Below are positions 7,977 through 16,535 of a DNA stretch of 64,000 nucleotides, one piece after another (the first letter of the stretch is position 1; the number at the start of each line of letters is the position of its first letter). Made by a program: the position numbers and the translations under genes. Below the pieces are notes generated by a model. It was not told the DNA's origin and ran no database searches. It worked only from the letters and a program-made list of their open reading frames with translations. The stretch lies in contig NZ_FNFF01000005.1 of the NCBI RefSeq assembly GCF_900100315.1, positions 186,001-250,000 of the forward strand, in the 5' to 3' direction. Source of the stretch: Streptomyces indicus (lineage in GTDB: Bacteria; Actinomycetota; Actinomycetes; Streptomycetales; Streptomycetaceae).

Positions 7977-9233
7977 ATGCGCTCCTACCGCGATCTCTTC
8001 TCCACTCCTGAATTCACCCCACTCTTCCTGGCCTCGGCGGGGCACGTCGCCGGGCAGACCATGAGCGGCCTGGCCCTCGGCACGCTCGTGCACGCGGCCA
8101 CGGGCTCGCCGCTGCTGACCGCGCTCGCGATGTTCGGCCCGTCGCTGGCCCAGGTGCTCGGCGCGACCCTGCTGCTCTCCGCCGCCGACCGGCTGCCGCC
8201 GCGGGCCGCGCTGACGGGCATCGCCCTCCTGTTCGCCACCGGGACCGCCGTGCAGGCCCTGCCGGGCATGCCGTTGTGGGGCACGTTCGCAGTGCTGCTC
8301 TGTCTCGGCATGGCCGGAGCGCTGGGCGGCGGGGTGCGGTACGGCCTGGTCAACGAGGTGCTGCCGAAGGACGGTTATGTGCTCGGCCGCTCGCTGCTCA
8401 ATATGTGCGCGGGTGCGATGCAGGTCGCCGGCTTCGCCCTCGGCGGGCTCCTCGTCGTGGCGCTCTCCGCGCGCGGCGCCCTGCTCACGGGCGCGGGCCT
8501 CTACCTCGTGTCGGCGTGCGCGACCCGCTTCGGTCTCTCGCGCCGTGCCGCCCGGGCACAGGGCCGTCCGTCGGTGGCACAGACCTGGCGCACCAACGGG
8601 CTGCTGTGGTCGGACCGTTCGCGCCGCCGGGTCCTGCTCGCGCTGTGGGTGCCCAACGGTCTCGTCGTCGGCGCGGAGTCCCTCTTCGTCTCGTACGCGC
8701 CCCGCCAGGCCGGTCTGCTGTTCGCCTGCGCCGCGGGCGGGATGTTCCTCGGCGACGTCCTCGTGGGCCGCTTCGTCCCCGCGTCGTGGCGTCCGCGCCT
8801 GGGCGTCCCCCTGCTCCTGCTGCTCGCCTCGCCGTACCTGCTCTTCGCCCTGCGCCCGGCGACGCCGCTGACACTCACCCTCGCCGCCCTAGCTTCGGTG
8901 GGCTTCGCCGCAAGCCTGGTGCAGCAGGAACGCCTCATGGCGCTGACCCCGCCGTCGCTGAGCGGCCATGCGCTCGGCCTGCACACCTCGGGGATGCTCA
9001 CGATGCAGGGCGTGGCGGCCTCACTCGCGGGAACACTGGCCCAACTCACCTCCCCCGCAACGGCGATCACGGTGATGGCAGCACTGTCCCTCACGGTCAC
9101 GCTCACGCTTGCGCCGGGGCTGCGTGCGGGGTCGGCGGGCCCCGGGGCGTCCCCTGCCACCGAAGAACCCCGTACGACCGAAGAACCTCGCACGACTGAG
9201 GAGACCGAAGGGGCAGCGCCTCGCGCGGTCTAG
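7977..9233 (+). CDS. MFS transporter
   Basis: A 418-residue membrane protein with about 12 hydrophobic segments, of the major facilitator superfamily and probably a drug or metabolite exporter. It opens RSYRDLFSTPEFTPLFLASAGH, a start common in actinobacterial MFS proteins next to ArsR-like regulators (read as LFSTPEFTPLF plus ASAGH). The cytoplasmic loop and second half (LLWSDRSRRRVLLALWVPNG) follow. No strong ribosome binding site precedes the ATG. The C-terminus has a short repeat of EEPRTTEE. The stop overlaps the stop of the convergent SAV_915-like gene by four bases (CTAG). The substrate is unknown. Confidence 0.85.
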   Translation: MRSYRDLFSTPEFTPLFLASAGHVAGQTMSGLALGTLVHAATGSPLLTALAMFGPSLAQVLGATLLLSAADRLPPRAALTGIALLFATGTAVQALPGMPLWGTFAVLLCLGMAGALGGGVRYGLVNEVLPKDGYVLGRSLLNMCAGAMQVAGFALGGLLVVALSARGALLTGAGLYLVSACATRFGLSRRAARAQGRPSVAQTWRTNGLLWSDRSRRRVLLALWVPNGLVVGAESLFVSYAPRQAGLLFACAAGGMFLGDVLVGRFVPASWRPRLGVPLLLLLASPYLLFALRPATPLTLTLAALASVGFAASLVQQERLMALTPPSLSGHALGLHTSGMLTMQGVAASLAGTLAQLTSPATAITVMAALSLTVTLTLAPGLRAGSAGPGASPATEEPRTTEEPRTTEETEGAAPRAV

Positions 9234-9628
9234 TGGTACGCCTGCCGCTTCGACTCGGGCCAGCGGGCGGCTGCACGCCCGGGGATGGTCGTACGCGTCA
9301 CGCGGACCGGTTCCGTCGCCGACTCCGAAGCGCTCCGCCCGGCACGCGGAGCCGAGAACAGCGGGTCGACCGTCAGCCGCGTGACGCCCAGCGGCGCGGC
9401 CAGGGCGCGCAGGGCCGGTTCGGACAGGCGGATCCGCGGGTGGTGCGCGCCCAGGAGCGAGCTGAGCCGGTCCTCCGAGGTGAACGCCACGGCGGTGCGG
9501 AAGCCGAGCGCAGTACGGAAGAAGCGGGGGCTGCAGCCCGCGGGACCCGGCCGGACCGGGACGAAGAGGGGTCCGGCCGGGACCCGTTCACCGGGTTCGG
9601 CGTCCTCGGACAGGGCGACTGACGGCAT
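9230..9628 (-). CDS. SAV_915 family protein
   Basis: A 132-residue protein recalling the small Streptomyces family named after SAV_915, of unknown function. Its core is LFVPVRPGPAGCSPRFFRT, then GFRTAVAFTS, a RIRLSEPALRALAAPLGV stretch and LTVDP. The ATG at 9628 has GAGGAG seven or eight bases upstream; longer in-frame starts (to 9808) lack support. No signal peptide or membrane segment is seen. The stop shares bases with the MFS stop. Confidence 0.7.
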   Translation of the reverse strand: MPSVALSEDAEPGERVPAGPLFVPVRPGPAGCSPRFFRTALGFRTAVAFTSEDRLSSLLGAHHPRIRLSEPALRALAAPLGVTRLTVDPLFSAPRAGRSASESATEPVRVTRTTIPGRAAARWPESKRQAYH

Positions 9629-9811
9629 CACGTACTCCTCAGGGCGTGAGCGGGTCACTGACGTACGGCCGGGCCGCCGCACTTCCCGACCCCGACGATA
9701 GGCCCGCGGAGCGGGGACGTGCGCCGGCGTCTCAGCATGCTGACAACTGTTTGACGCAAGCCGCCGCCGTGGACGCACGCACGCCGGGACCTGCACGGAC
9801 GGCGACATGTG

Positions 9812-9825
9812 ACCGACCGGTTGGT
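9812..9825. promoter_or_regulatory. Near-palindrome upstream of the acylase
   Basis: ACCGACC directly followed by GGTTGGT, an inverted repeat with one mismatch, 41 bases before the acylase ATG. Sites of the form ACCGACCGGTCGGT are a common TetR-type operator shape. No TetR gene adjoins it, so the cognate regulator is unknown. Confidence 0.4.
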
Positions 9826-9866
9826 ACGCTCAACCGCCCCTGCCCGCAAACCAGTTGGGAGGATCC

Positions 9867-12290
9867 ATGCGCCACCGCGTGAGACGGTTCGTGCTCCTCG
9901 GGACCGCGCTGCTCACCGCCGCCGCCACCGCGTCGCCCGCACCCGCCGCCGACCAGGACCGCAGCGAGCGGCACCCCTCGCACGGCGGCCTGTCGGCCAC
10001 CATCCGGTACACCGAGTACGGCATCCCGCACATCCTCGCCAAGAGCTACGCCGATCTGGGCTTCGGCACCGGGTGGGCGCAGGCCGAGGACAACGTCTGC
10101 ATCCTGGCCGAGGGCTTCGTCACGCTGAACGGTGAGCGCGCGAAGTACTTCGGCGCGGGCGGCAAGGCCCCCGACGGCTCGCTCTCCTCGGCCACCTCCA
10201 ACACCTCCAGCGACCTGTTCTTCCGCGGGATCAAGCAGGCGGGCACGGTCGAGAAGCTCGCCGAGCTGCCGCCGCCGCGCGGCAACAGGCCCGAGCAGAA
10301 GAAGCTGGTGCGCGGATTCGCCGCGGGCTACAACGCGTGGCTGAAGCAGAACCGCATCACGGACCCGGCCTGCAAGGGCGCCGACTGGGTCAAGCCGGTG
10401 ACCGAACTGGACATGTCCCGGCTGGCGTTCGCGCTGTCGGTGCTCGGCGGTCAGGGACGCGCGGCGGACGCGATCGTGAGCGCGCAGCCGCCGGCGACGG
10501 GCGCGAAGGGGCCGCAGGACACCTCGGCGCAGGACAAGGCGAAGGCGGCGCGCGAGCTGTTCGCCACCGACGACGGCGCGATGGGCTCCAACGCCGTGGC
10601 GTTCCACGGCAGTACGACGGCGAACGGGCGCGGACTGCTGCTCGGCAACCCGCACTACCCCTGGCAGGGCGGCCGCCGCTTCTGGCAGGTGCAGCAGACC
10701 ATCCCCGGTGAGCTCAACGTCTCCGGCGGCTCGCTGATCGGCGCGGTCACGCCGTCCATCGGGTTCACGCCGTATGCGGCCTGGAGCCACACGGTGGCGA
10801 CCGGCGTGCCGATGAACCTGCACCAGCTGACCCTGGACCCGGCCGACCCGACCACGTATCTCGTCGACGGCAAGCCGCGCAGGATGACCAAGCGCACCGT
10901 CACCGTCGAGGTGAAGGGCGGCGCTCCCGTCACGCGCGACCAGTGGTGGACCGAGTACGGGCCGGTCGTGACCTCGCTCGGCGCGGAACTGCCGCTGCCG
11001 TGGACGGCCACGACGGCGTACGCCCTCAACGACCCCAACGCCTCGAATCTGCGCGCTTCCGACACCGCACTCGGCTTCGCGAAGGCCCGCAGCGTCAAGG
11101 GCATCCAGGAGGTGCTGCGCACCACGCAGGGCCTGCCGTGGGTGAACACGATCGCCGCGGACGCCAAGGGCCACTCGCTCTACACGCAGTCGCAGGTCCT
11201 GCCCCGTATCACCGACGAGATCGCGGCGCGCTGCTCGACGCTCCTCGGCAAGGTGACGTATCCGACGGCGGGTCTCGCGGTGCTCGACGGATCGCGCTCG
11301 GACTGCGGTCTGGGCCGTGACCAGGACGCGTTGCAGCCCGGCATCCTGGGCCCCTCGCGGATGCCCACGCTCGTGGACGCCCCGTACGCGGAGAACTCCA
11401 ACGACAGCGCGTGGCTCGCCAACGCGGACCGGCCGCTGCGTGGTTACGAGCGCGTCTTCGGCAACATCGACACGCCCCGCTCGATGCGCACCCGCGGCGC
11501 GATCGAGGACGTGGCGGCGATGGCCGCGCGCGGCAAGCTGACGGTCGCGGACCTCCAGCGCCAGCAGTTCGCCAACCGGGCGCCCGCAGGCACCCTGGGC
11601 GCCGCCGAGGCGGCGAAGGCCTGTGCGCAACTGCCCGGCGGCAAGGCAACGGGCAGCGACGGCAGGGCGGTTGACATCAGTGGCGCCTGCAAGGTGATCG
11701 AGCGCTGGGACCGCACGATGGACTCCGGCAGCCGGGGCGCGCTGCTCTACGACCGGTTCTGGCGCGGCATGCGCGCCCAGCTCGGCCCGCAGGGCGTGTG
11801 GACGGTGCCGTTCGACCCGGCCGATCCGGTCCGCACCCCGCACACCCTCAACACCGCCTCACCCGCCTTCGCCCGCGCCCTCGCGGACGCCGTCACGCAG
11901 CTCACGGCGGCCGGCATCCCGCTGGACGGGCGGCTCGGAGACCACCAGTACGTCGTACGGGACGGCAAGCGCATCCCGATCCACGGCGGCACCGAGTCGC
12001 TCGGCGTCTGGAACAAGATCGAGCCGGTGTGGGACCCGAAGGCCGGCTACACCGAGGTGAGCACGGGTTCCAGCCACATCCAGGCGGTCGGCTGGGACGG
12101 CTCCGGCTGCCCGGTCGCGCGCACGCTGCTCACGTACGCGCAGTCGCAGAACCCCAACTCGCCGCACTCCAGTGACCAGACGCGGCTGTACGCGCAGGAG
12201 AAGTGGGTGACGGCGCGCTTCTGCGAGAAGGACATCCGCCGGTCGCCGGAGCTGAGGGTGGTGAAGGTGAAGGAGCGGGGCCGGTCCTGA
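9867..12290 (+). CDS. Secreted penicillin acylase family protein (AHL / lipopeptide acylase type)
   Basis: An 807-residue precursor of an N-terminal nucleophile hydrolase that removes acyl chains from amides. The signal peptide (RRFVLLGTALLTAAATASPAPA) suggests export. The alpha chain follows, with RYTEYGIPHILA and GWAQAEDN. Autocleavage is expected before Ser241 in AMGSNAVAF, which becomes the catalytic N-terminal Ser of the beta chain; the following GNPHYPW is typical. Length and layout match AhlM (acyl-homoserine lactone acylase) and aculeacin A acylase of actinomycetes, so quorum-signal or lipopeptide cleavage is likely. The ATG at 9867 has GGGAGG upstream and is preferred to the TTG at 9855. 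The gene ends next to a tandem repeat. Confidence 0.9.
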   Translation: MRHRVRRFVLLGTALLTAAATASPAPAADQDRSERHPSHGGLSATIRYTEYGIPHILAKSYADLGFGTGWAQAEDNVCILAEGFVTLNGERAKYFGAGGKAPDGSLSSATSNTSSDLFFRGIKQAGTVEKLAELPPPRGNRPEQKKLVRGFAAGYNAWLKQNRITDPACKGADWVKPVTELDMSRLAFALSVLGGQGRAADAIVSAQPPATGAKGPQDTSAQDKAKAARELFATDDGAMGSNAVAFHGSTTANGRGLLLGNPHYPWQGGRRFWQVQQTIPGELNVSGGSLIGAVTPSIGFTPYAAWSHTVATGVPMNLHQLTLDPADPTTYLVDGKPRRMTKRTVTVEVKGGAPVTRDQWWTEYGPVVTSLGAELPLPWTATTAYALNDPNASNLRASDTALGFAKARSVKGIQEVLRTTQGLPWVNTIAADAKGHSLYTQSQVLPRITDEIAARCSTLLGKVTYPTAGLAVLDGSRSDCGLGRDQDALQPGILGPSRMPTLVDAPYAENSNDSAWLANADRPLRGYERVFGNIDTPRSMRTRGAIEDVAAMAARGKLTVADLQRQQFANRAPAGTLGAAEAAKACAQLPGGKATGSDGRAVDISGACKVIERWDRTMDSGSRGALLYDRFWRGMRAQLGPQGVWTVPFDPADPVRTPHTLNTASPAFARALADAVTQLTAAGIPLDGRLGDHQYVVRDGKRIPIHGGTESLGVWNKIEPVWDPKAGYTEVSTGSSHIQAVGWDGSGCPVARTLLTYAQSQNPNSPHSSDQTRLYAQEKWVTARFCEKDIRRSPELRVVKVKERGRS

Positions 12291-12333
12291 AGGCCGAAGA
12301 GGTGGCCTACTGACGGCCGCGGTGCCGCCTCGC

Positions 12334-12445
12334 GTCACGGGCTGACCGCCTCACGGGCTGACCGCGTCACGGGCGGATCGCGTCACGGGCGGATCGCGTC
12401 ACGGACTGATCGCGTCACGGACTGATCGCGTCACGGACTGATCGC
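12334..12445. repeat. Seven tandem copies of a 16-bp unit at the 3' end of chaA
   Basis: Unit GTCACGGACTGATCGC in three identical copies (12398-12445), two copies with GGGCGGATC (12366-12397) and two with GGGCTGACC (12334-12365). The last copy contains the antiporter stop codon (12431-12433), so the array repeats the gene's own end. It fills the convergent intergenic space between the acylase and chaA. Confidence 0.92.
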
Positions 12446-13534
12446 CAGGAACACGAACGAGGCGAACACCACCAGATGCACCCCGCCCTGGAGGAGAGTC
12501 GCCCTGCCCGGCACCACGGTCAGGGCGCTCACCACCATCGTCAGGGCGAGCAGCACCATGTGGGTGGCGCCCAGGCCCAGGTGCAGCGGGCCGTCCATCC
12601 AGATCGAGGCCACGGCGATCGCGGGAATCGTCAGACCGATGCTCGCGATCGCCGAGCCGTGCGCCAGGTTGAGGCTGATCTGCACGCGGTCGTTGCGGGC
12701 CGAGCGGAAGGCCGCGAGGGTCTCGGGCAGCAGCACCAGCAGCGCGATGACCACACCGACCACCGAGTGGGGCAGGCCCGCCGCCTCCACACCGGATTCG
12801 ATGGTGGGCGACACCCCCTTGGAGTTGCCGACCACGGCGATCAGCGAGGCCAGCAGCAGCGCGAGGCTGATGAGGGTCTCGCGGGTGGTCGGCGGGTGCG
12901 CGTGGTCGTCCTCGTCGAGCACCTCGCCATCCCGGGTCACCGGCAGGAAGTACTCGCGGTGCCGGATCGTCTGCATCGCCACGAACAGCAGATACAGGCC
13001 GATCGAGACGACGGCCGCGAAGGCGAGCTGCGCGGTGGTGAACTCGGGGCCGCTCACCCCGTGCGTGAACGTCGGCAGCACGAGGCTGAGCGTGGCGAGC
13101 GTCGCCACCGTGGACAGCGCGGCGACCGTGCCGTCCGTGTTGAAGGCGGCCACCCCGTTGCGCCAGGCGCCGACCAGGAGCACCAGGCCCACGATGCCGT
13201 TGCAGGTGATCATCACGGCGGCAAAGACGGTGTCGCGGGCGAGCGAGCTGGCCTTCGGGCCGCCGTCGGCCATCAGAGTGACGATCAGCGCCACCTCGAT
13301 GAGGGTGACGGCGACGGCGAGGACCAGGGATCCGAAGGGCTCGCCGACTTTGTGGGCCACCACCTCGGCATGGTGCACGGCGGCGAGAACGGCGCCGGCC
13401 AGGCACAGGGCGACCAGGGCCACCATCGGGCCCGGCAGGCTCCGGCCCCAGGTGAAGCCGAGGACCACCAGCGCCACCAGGGGCACGACAACGGTCCCCA
13501 CGGACGTGAAGGCACTCGGTTTCGCGGCAGCCAT
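12431..13534 (-). CDS. chaA: Calcium/sodium:proton antiporter, ChaA type
   Basis: A 367-residue inner-membrane antiporter of the CaCA superfamily, about the size of E. coli ChaA. About 11 hydrophobic segments are visible. The two conserved alpha repeats are GEPFGSLVLAVAVTLIEVAL (residues about 62 to 81) and NLAHGSAIASIGLTIPA (about 285), each with the acidic or polar ion-binding residues. A short charged loop (DEDDHAHP) near the middle corresponds to the acidic cytosolic loop of ChaA. It would extrude Ca2+ or Na+ (and possibly K+) in exchange for protons. The -1 frame runs open through the 3' repeats, so a frameshift would extend the product. Confidence 0.88.
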   Translation of the reverse strand: MAAAKPSAFTSVGTVVVPLVALVVLGFTWGRSLPGPMVALVALCLAGAVLAAVHHAEVVAHKVGEPFGSLVLAVAVTLIEVALIVTLMADGGPKASSLARDTVFAAVMITCNGIVGLVLLVGAWRNGVAAFNTDGTVAALSTVATLATLSLVLPTFTHGVSGPEFTTAQLAFAAVVSIGLYLLFVAMQTIRHREYFLPVTRDGEVLDEDDHAHPPTTRETLISLALLLASLIAVVGNSKGVSPTIESGVEAAGLPHSVVGVVIALLVLLPETLAAFRSARNDRVQISLNLAHGSAIASIGLTIPAIAVASIWMDGPLHLGLGATHMVLLALTMVVSALTVVPGRATLLQGGVHLVVFASFVFLAISP

Positions 13535-13604
13535 ACGTCAACGCTGACAGCCGCCGCCCGCTCGCGCACGGCGACCGGACGGCGGCTGTCCGCGGCGGGC
13601 GGGG

Positions 13605-15155
13605 TCACATGGGCCGCTCGTGCCCCTCCCAGTACGGCTCGCGCAGGCGCCGCTTGTACAGCTTGCCGTTCGGGTCGCGCGGCATCGTCTCGATGAAGTC
13701 CACGCTCTTGGGCCGCTTGTACCCGGCCAGCTGCCGCTCGCAGTGCGCGAGGATCTCGGCGGCGAGAGCGTCGCCGGCGGTGTAGCCCTCGGCCGGCTCG
13801 ATGACCGCCTTGACCTCCTCGCCCCAGTCGGCGTGCGGGATGCCGAAGGCCGCGGCGTCGGCGACGGCCGGGTGGGTGAGCAGTGCGGACTCGATCTCGG
13901 CCGGGTAGATGTTCACGCCGCCGGAGATGATCATGTCGATCTTGCGGTCGCGCAGGAAGAGATAGCCGTCCTCGTCGAGCATCCCGAGGTCGCCGACGGT
14001 GAAGAAGTCGCCGATGCGGTTCTTCTTCGTCTTCTCCTCGTCCTTGTGGTACGAGAAGCCGCCGGTCTTCATCTGCATGTAGACCGTGCCGAGTTCCCCG
14101 GGCGGCAGCCGGTTGCCGTCGTCGTCGAAGATGGCCAGCTCGCTGATCGGCCAGGCCTTGCCGACGGTGCCGGGCTTCTTCAGCCAGTCCTCCGCGGTCG
14201 CGAAGGCGCCGCCGCCCTCACTGGCCGCGTAGTACTCCTCGACGCAGGTCCCCCACCATTCGATCATCGCGCGCTTCACGTGGTCCGGGCAGGGCGCGGC
14301 GCCGTGGATCGCGTGCCGCATGGAGGAGACGTCGTAGCGGGACTTGACCGCCTCGGGCAGTGCCAGGAGACGGTGGAACTGGGTCGGCACCATGTGGGTG
14401 TGCGTGCACTTGTAGGTGTCGATCAGTCGCAGCATCTCCTCGGGGGTCCACTTGTCCATCAGGACGATGGGGTGGCCGATGTGCAGCGATGCTCCCGCGA
14501 ACTGCAGCACCGCCGTGTGGTACAGCGGCGAGCAGACGAGGTGGACGTTGTCCTCGAAGGCCTTGATCCCGAAGAAGGCGAGGAAGCCGCCGAGATACGC
14601 CTCCTCGGGCACCTTGCCGGACAGCGGGCGCCGGATGCCGCGCGGGCGTCCCGTGGTGCCGGAGGTGTAGTTCATGACCCAGCCCTGGGTGCGGTCCGCG
14701 GGCGCCGACTCGGGCTGTCCTTCGAGGAGTTCGGCGTACGGCCGGAAGCCCTCCACGGAGCCAACCGCGTACCGCTTCTCGGGCGGCAGCTTGGCCTCGT
14801 CGGCGGCGTGCACCGCGGCCTCGGCGAAGCGCTCGTGCGCGATGAGGACCTTGGCGCCGGAGTCGGAGACGATCCAGGCGATCTCCGGGCCGACCAGGTG
14901 GTGGTTGACCGGGACGAGGTAGAAGCCGGCCTGCGAGGCGGCGAGATACGCGGTGAAGAATTCCACGCCGTTGGGCAGGACGACGGCGAAAGCGTCGCCG
15001 CGTTCCAGGCCGGCGGCGCGCAGTCCGTGCACGAGCTGGTTGACCGCGGCGTGCAGCCGGCCCGCGCTCCACTCCTCGCCGTCGGGTGCGATCAGGATCC
15101 TGCGGTCCGGGTCGGCCGTCGCCTGCGCCCAGAAACCGTTGGGTGCTTGGGACAT
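13605..15155 (-). CDS. Acyl-CoA synthetase (fatty acid--CoA ligase family)
   Basis: A 516-residue ANL-superfamily ligase that adenylates a carboxylic acid and joins it to CoA. Visible motifs are the P-loop NYTSGTTGRPRG (around residue 160), YYAASEGGG (A5, around residue 305), the GD-x-G segment FFTVGDLGMLDEDGYLFL (A7) and RKIDMIISGGVNIYPAEIE (A8). The C-terminal hinge is followed by PRDPNGKLYKRRLREPYW, in which the Lys of NGKLYK is the usual catalytic one. It lies 33 bases downstream of the nitronate monooxygenase-like gene, which suggests one operon. The chain length of the substrate is not evident. Confidence 0.9.
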   Translation of the reverse strand: MSQAPNGFWAQATADPDRRILIAPDGEEWSAGRLHAAVNQLVHGLRAAGLERGDAFAVVLPNGVEFFTAYLAASQAGFYLVPVNHHLVGPEIAWIVSDSGAKVLIAHERFAEAAVHAADEAKLPPEKRYAVGSVEGFRPYAELLEGQPESAPADRTQGWVMNYTSGTTGRPRGIRRPLSGKVPEEAYLGGFLAFFGIKAFEDNVHLVCSPLYHTAVLQFAGASLHIGHPIVLMDKWTPEEMLRLIDTYKCTHTHMVPTQFHRLLALPEAVKSRYDVSSMRHAIHGAAPCPDHVKRAMIEWWGTCVEEYYAASEGGGAFATAEDWLKKPGTVGKAWPISELAIFDDDGNRLPPGELGTVYMQMKTGGFSYHKDEEKTKKNRIGDFFTVGDLGMLDEDGYLFLRDRKIDMIISGGVNIYPAEIESALLTHPAVADAAAFGIPHADWGEEVKAVIEPAEGYTAGDALAAEILAHCERQLAGYKRPKSVDFIETMPRDPNGKLYKRRLREPYWEGHERPM

Positions 15156-15188
15156 GGGTAGGGGCTCCTTCGGGTGCTGGTCAGGGGC

Positions 15189-16292
15189 TCAGGCCCGGCC
15201 CGCGATGCGGTTGAGGCGGTCGAGGGCGCGCTCGAAGCCGCGGGTGAGGTCGTCGAAGATCTCCTGGACGGGGCGTTCGGCGTTCATCCGGCCGACGATC
15301 TGCCCGACGGGTGTGCCGAGCAGCGGCTCCACCTCGTACTTCTGGATCCGCGTCAGCGCCTCGGCGACGAGCAGACCCTGCAGCGGCATCGGCAGGGTGC
15401 CGGGGCCGTGCGGGTCGTCCCAGGCGTCGGTCCACTCGGTGCGCAGCTGGCGCGCGGGCTTGCCGGTCAGGGCGCGCGAGCGCACCGTGTCCCCGGAACC
15501 GGCGGCCAGGAGCTTCTCCGTGACGGCCCGCGAGTGCATGTCGGCCTCGGCTGCGGTCAGCCAGATGGATCCGGTCCACACGCCCTGGGCGCCCAACGCG
15601 AGGGCGGCGGCGACCTGTTCACCGCTGCCGATGCCGCCGGCCGAGAGCACGGGCAGCGGGGCGACCGCCTCGACCGCCTCCGGCGTGAGCACCATGGAGG
15701 CGATCTCGCCGGTGTGCCCGCCGGCCTCGTAGCCCTGCGCGACCACGATGTCGATGCCGGCTTCCTTGTGCTTGAGCGCGTGCCGGGCGCTGCCCGCGAG
15801 GGCGGCCACGAGGACGCCCTTCTCGTGCGCGCGCTCGATCACGTCGGCCGGCGGTGAACCCAGCGCATTGGCAAGGAGTTTGATCGGGTAGTCGAAGGCC
15901 ACGTCGAGCTGGGTGCGGGCGACCTGCTCCATCCAGCCGGTGATGCGCCAGCCGGAGGCCTCGCCCTCGGCCAGTTCGGGCACACCGTACTTGGCGAGGG
16001 TCTCGCGCACGAACTGCCGGTGCCCTTCGGGGATCATGGCCTCGACGTCGGCCTCCGTCACCCCCTCGACCTTCTTCGCGGGCATCACCACGTCCAGGCC
16101 GTAGGGCTTGCCGTCGGTGTGGGCCTCCATCCAGTCGAGGTCACGCTTCAGGTCGTCGGGTGCCGTGTAGCGGACCGCGCCGAGCACGCCGAAACCGCCG
16201 GCCCGGGTGATCGCTGCGGCCACGGCGGGGAACGGCGTGAAGCCGAAGACGGCGTGCTCGACTCCGAGTTTCTTGCTCAGCTCCGTCTGCAT
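15189..16292 (-). CDS. NAD(P)H-dependent flavin oxidoreductase (nitronate monooxygenase family)
   Basis: A 367-residue TIM-barrel FMN enzyme of the 2-nitropropane dioxygenase / nitronate monooxygenase family. Supporting motifs are the N-terminal FTPFPAVAAAITRAGGFG, a GYEAGGHTGEIASMVL phosphate-binding region with the conserved His, and PVLSAGGIGSGEQVAAALALGA for FMN phosphate binding. Family members oxidise nitroalkanes or act as enoyl-reductase-like flavoproteins. Its place upstream of an acyl-CoA synthetase suggests a role in fatty or aromatic acid breakdown. A TCTGAC-N5-GTCAGA palindrome lies 43 bases upstream of its start. Confidence 0.87.
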   Translation of the reverse strand: MQTELSKKLGVEHAVFGFTPFPAVAAAITRAGGFGVLGAVRYTAPDDLKRDLDWMEAHTDGKPYGLDVVMPAKKVEGVTEADVEAMIPEGHRQFVRETLAKYGVPELAEGEASGWRITGWMEQVARTQLDVAFDYPIKLLANALGSPPADVIERAHEKGVLVAALAGSARHALKHKEAGIDIVVAQGYEAGGHTGEIASMVLTPEAVEAVAPLPVLSAGGIGSGEQVAAALALGAQGVWTGSIWLTAAEADMHSRAVTEKLLAAGSGDTVRSRALTGKPARQLRTEWTDAWDDPHGPGTLPMPLQGLLVAEALTRIQKYEVEPLLGTPVGQIVGRMNAERPVQEIFDDLTRGFERALDRLNRIAGRA

Positions 16293-16334
16293 GCGGGCAG
16301 GATGCCGCAGCCGCGCGGGCGAGGGAAGAGATTT

Positions 16335-16351
16335 TCTGACTGGGTGTCAGA
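16335..16351. promoter_or_regulatory. Palindromic operator candidate upstream of the NMO-fadD operon
   Basis: TCTGAC-TGGGT-GTCAGA, a perfect 6-bp inverted repeat with a 5-base spacer in an AT-richer patch. Its TGAC-N5-GTCA core matches the cluster at 6643-6766. The regulator is unknown. Confidence 0.6.
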
Positions 16352-16535
16352 TTCTTTGCCCGGCACGGCACTCGGTGCGCATGGATTCCCGTGGTCTTGA
16401 CAGGGGCACGCCCGCGAAAGAAGGTTTCACTCGACGCGAGGATCGCGAAAGTATCTTTCAGCCCGGAAGCTTCGGTACTTCGGTACTTCGGCACATCGCT
16501 ACATCGGTCACATCGATACGCGGAGGAGTCACGGC

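Noticed and set aside
9855..9866. TTG start for the acylase
   Set aside because: The ATG at 9867 is properly spaced from GGGAGG and starts the signal peptide.
12399..13541. Alternative frame over chaA that reads through the 16-bp repeats
   Set aside because: It does not encode membrane segments; the ChaA frame does.
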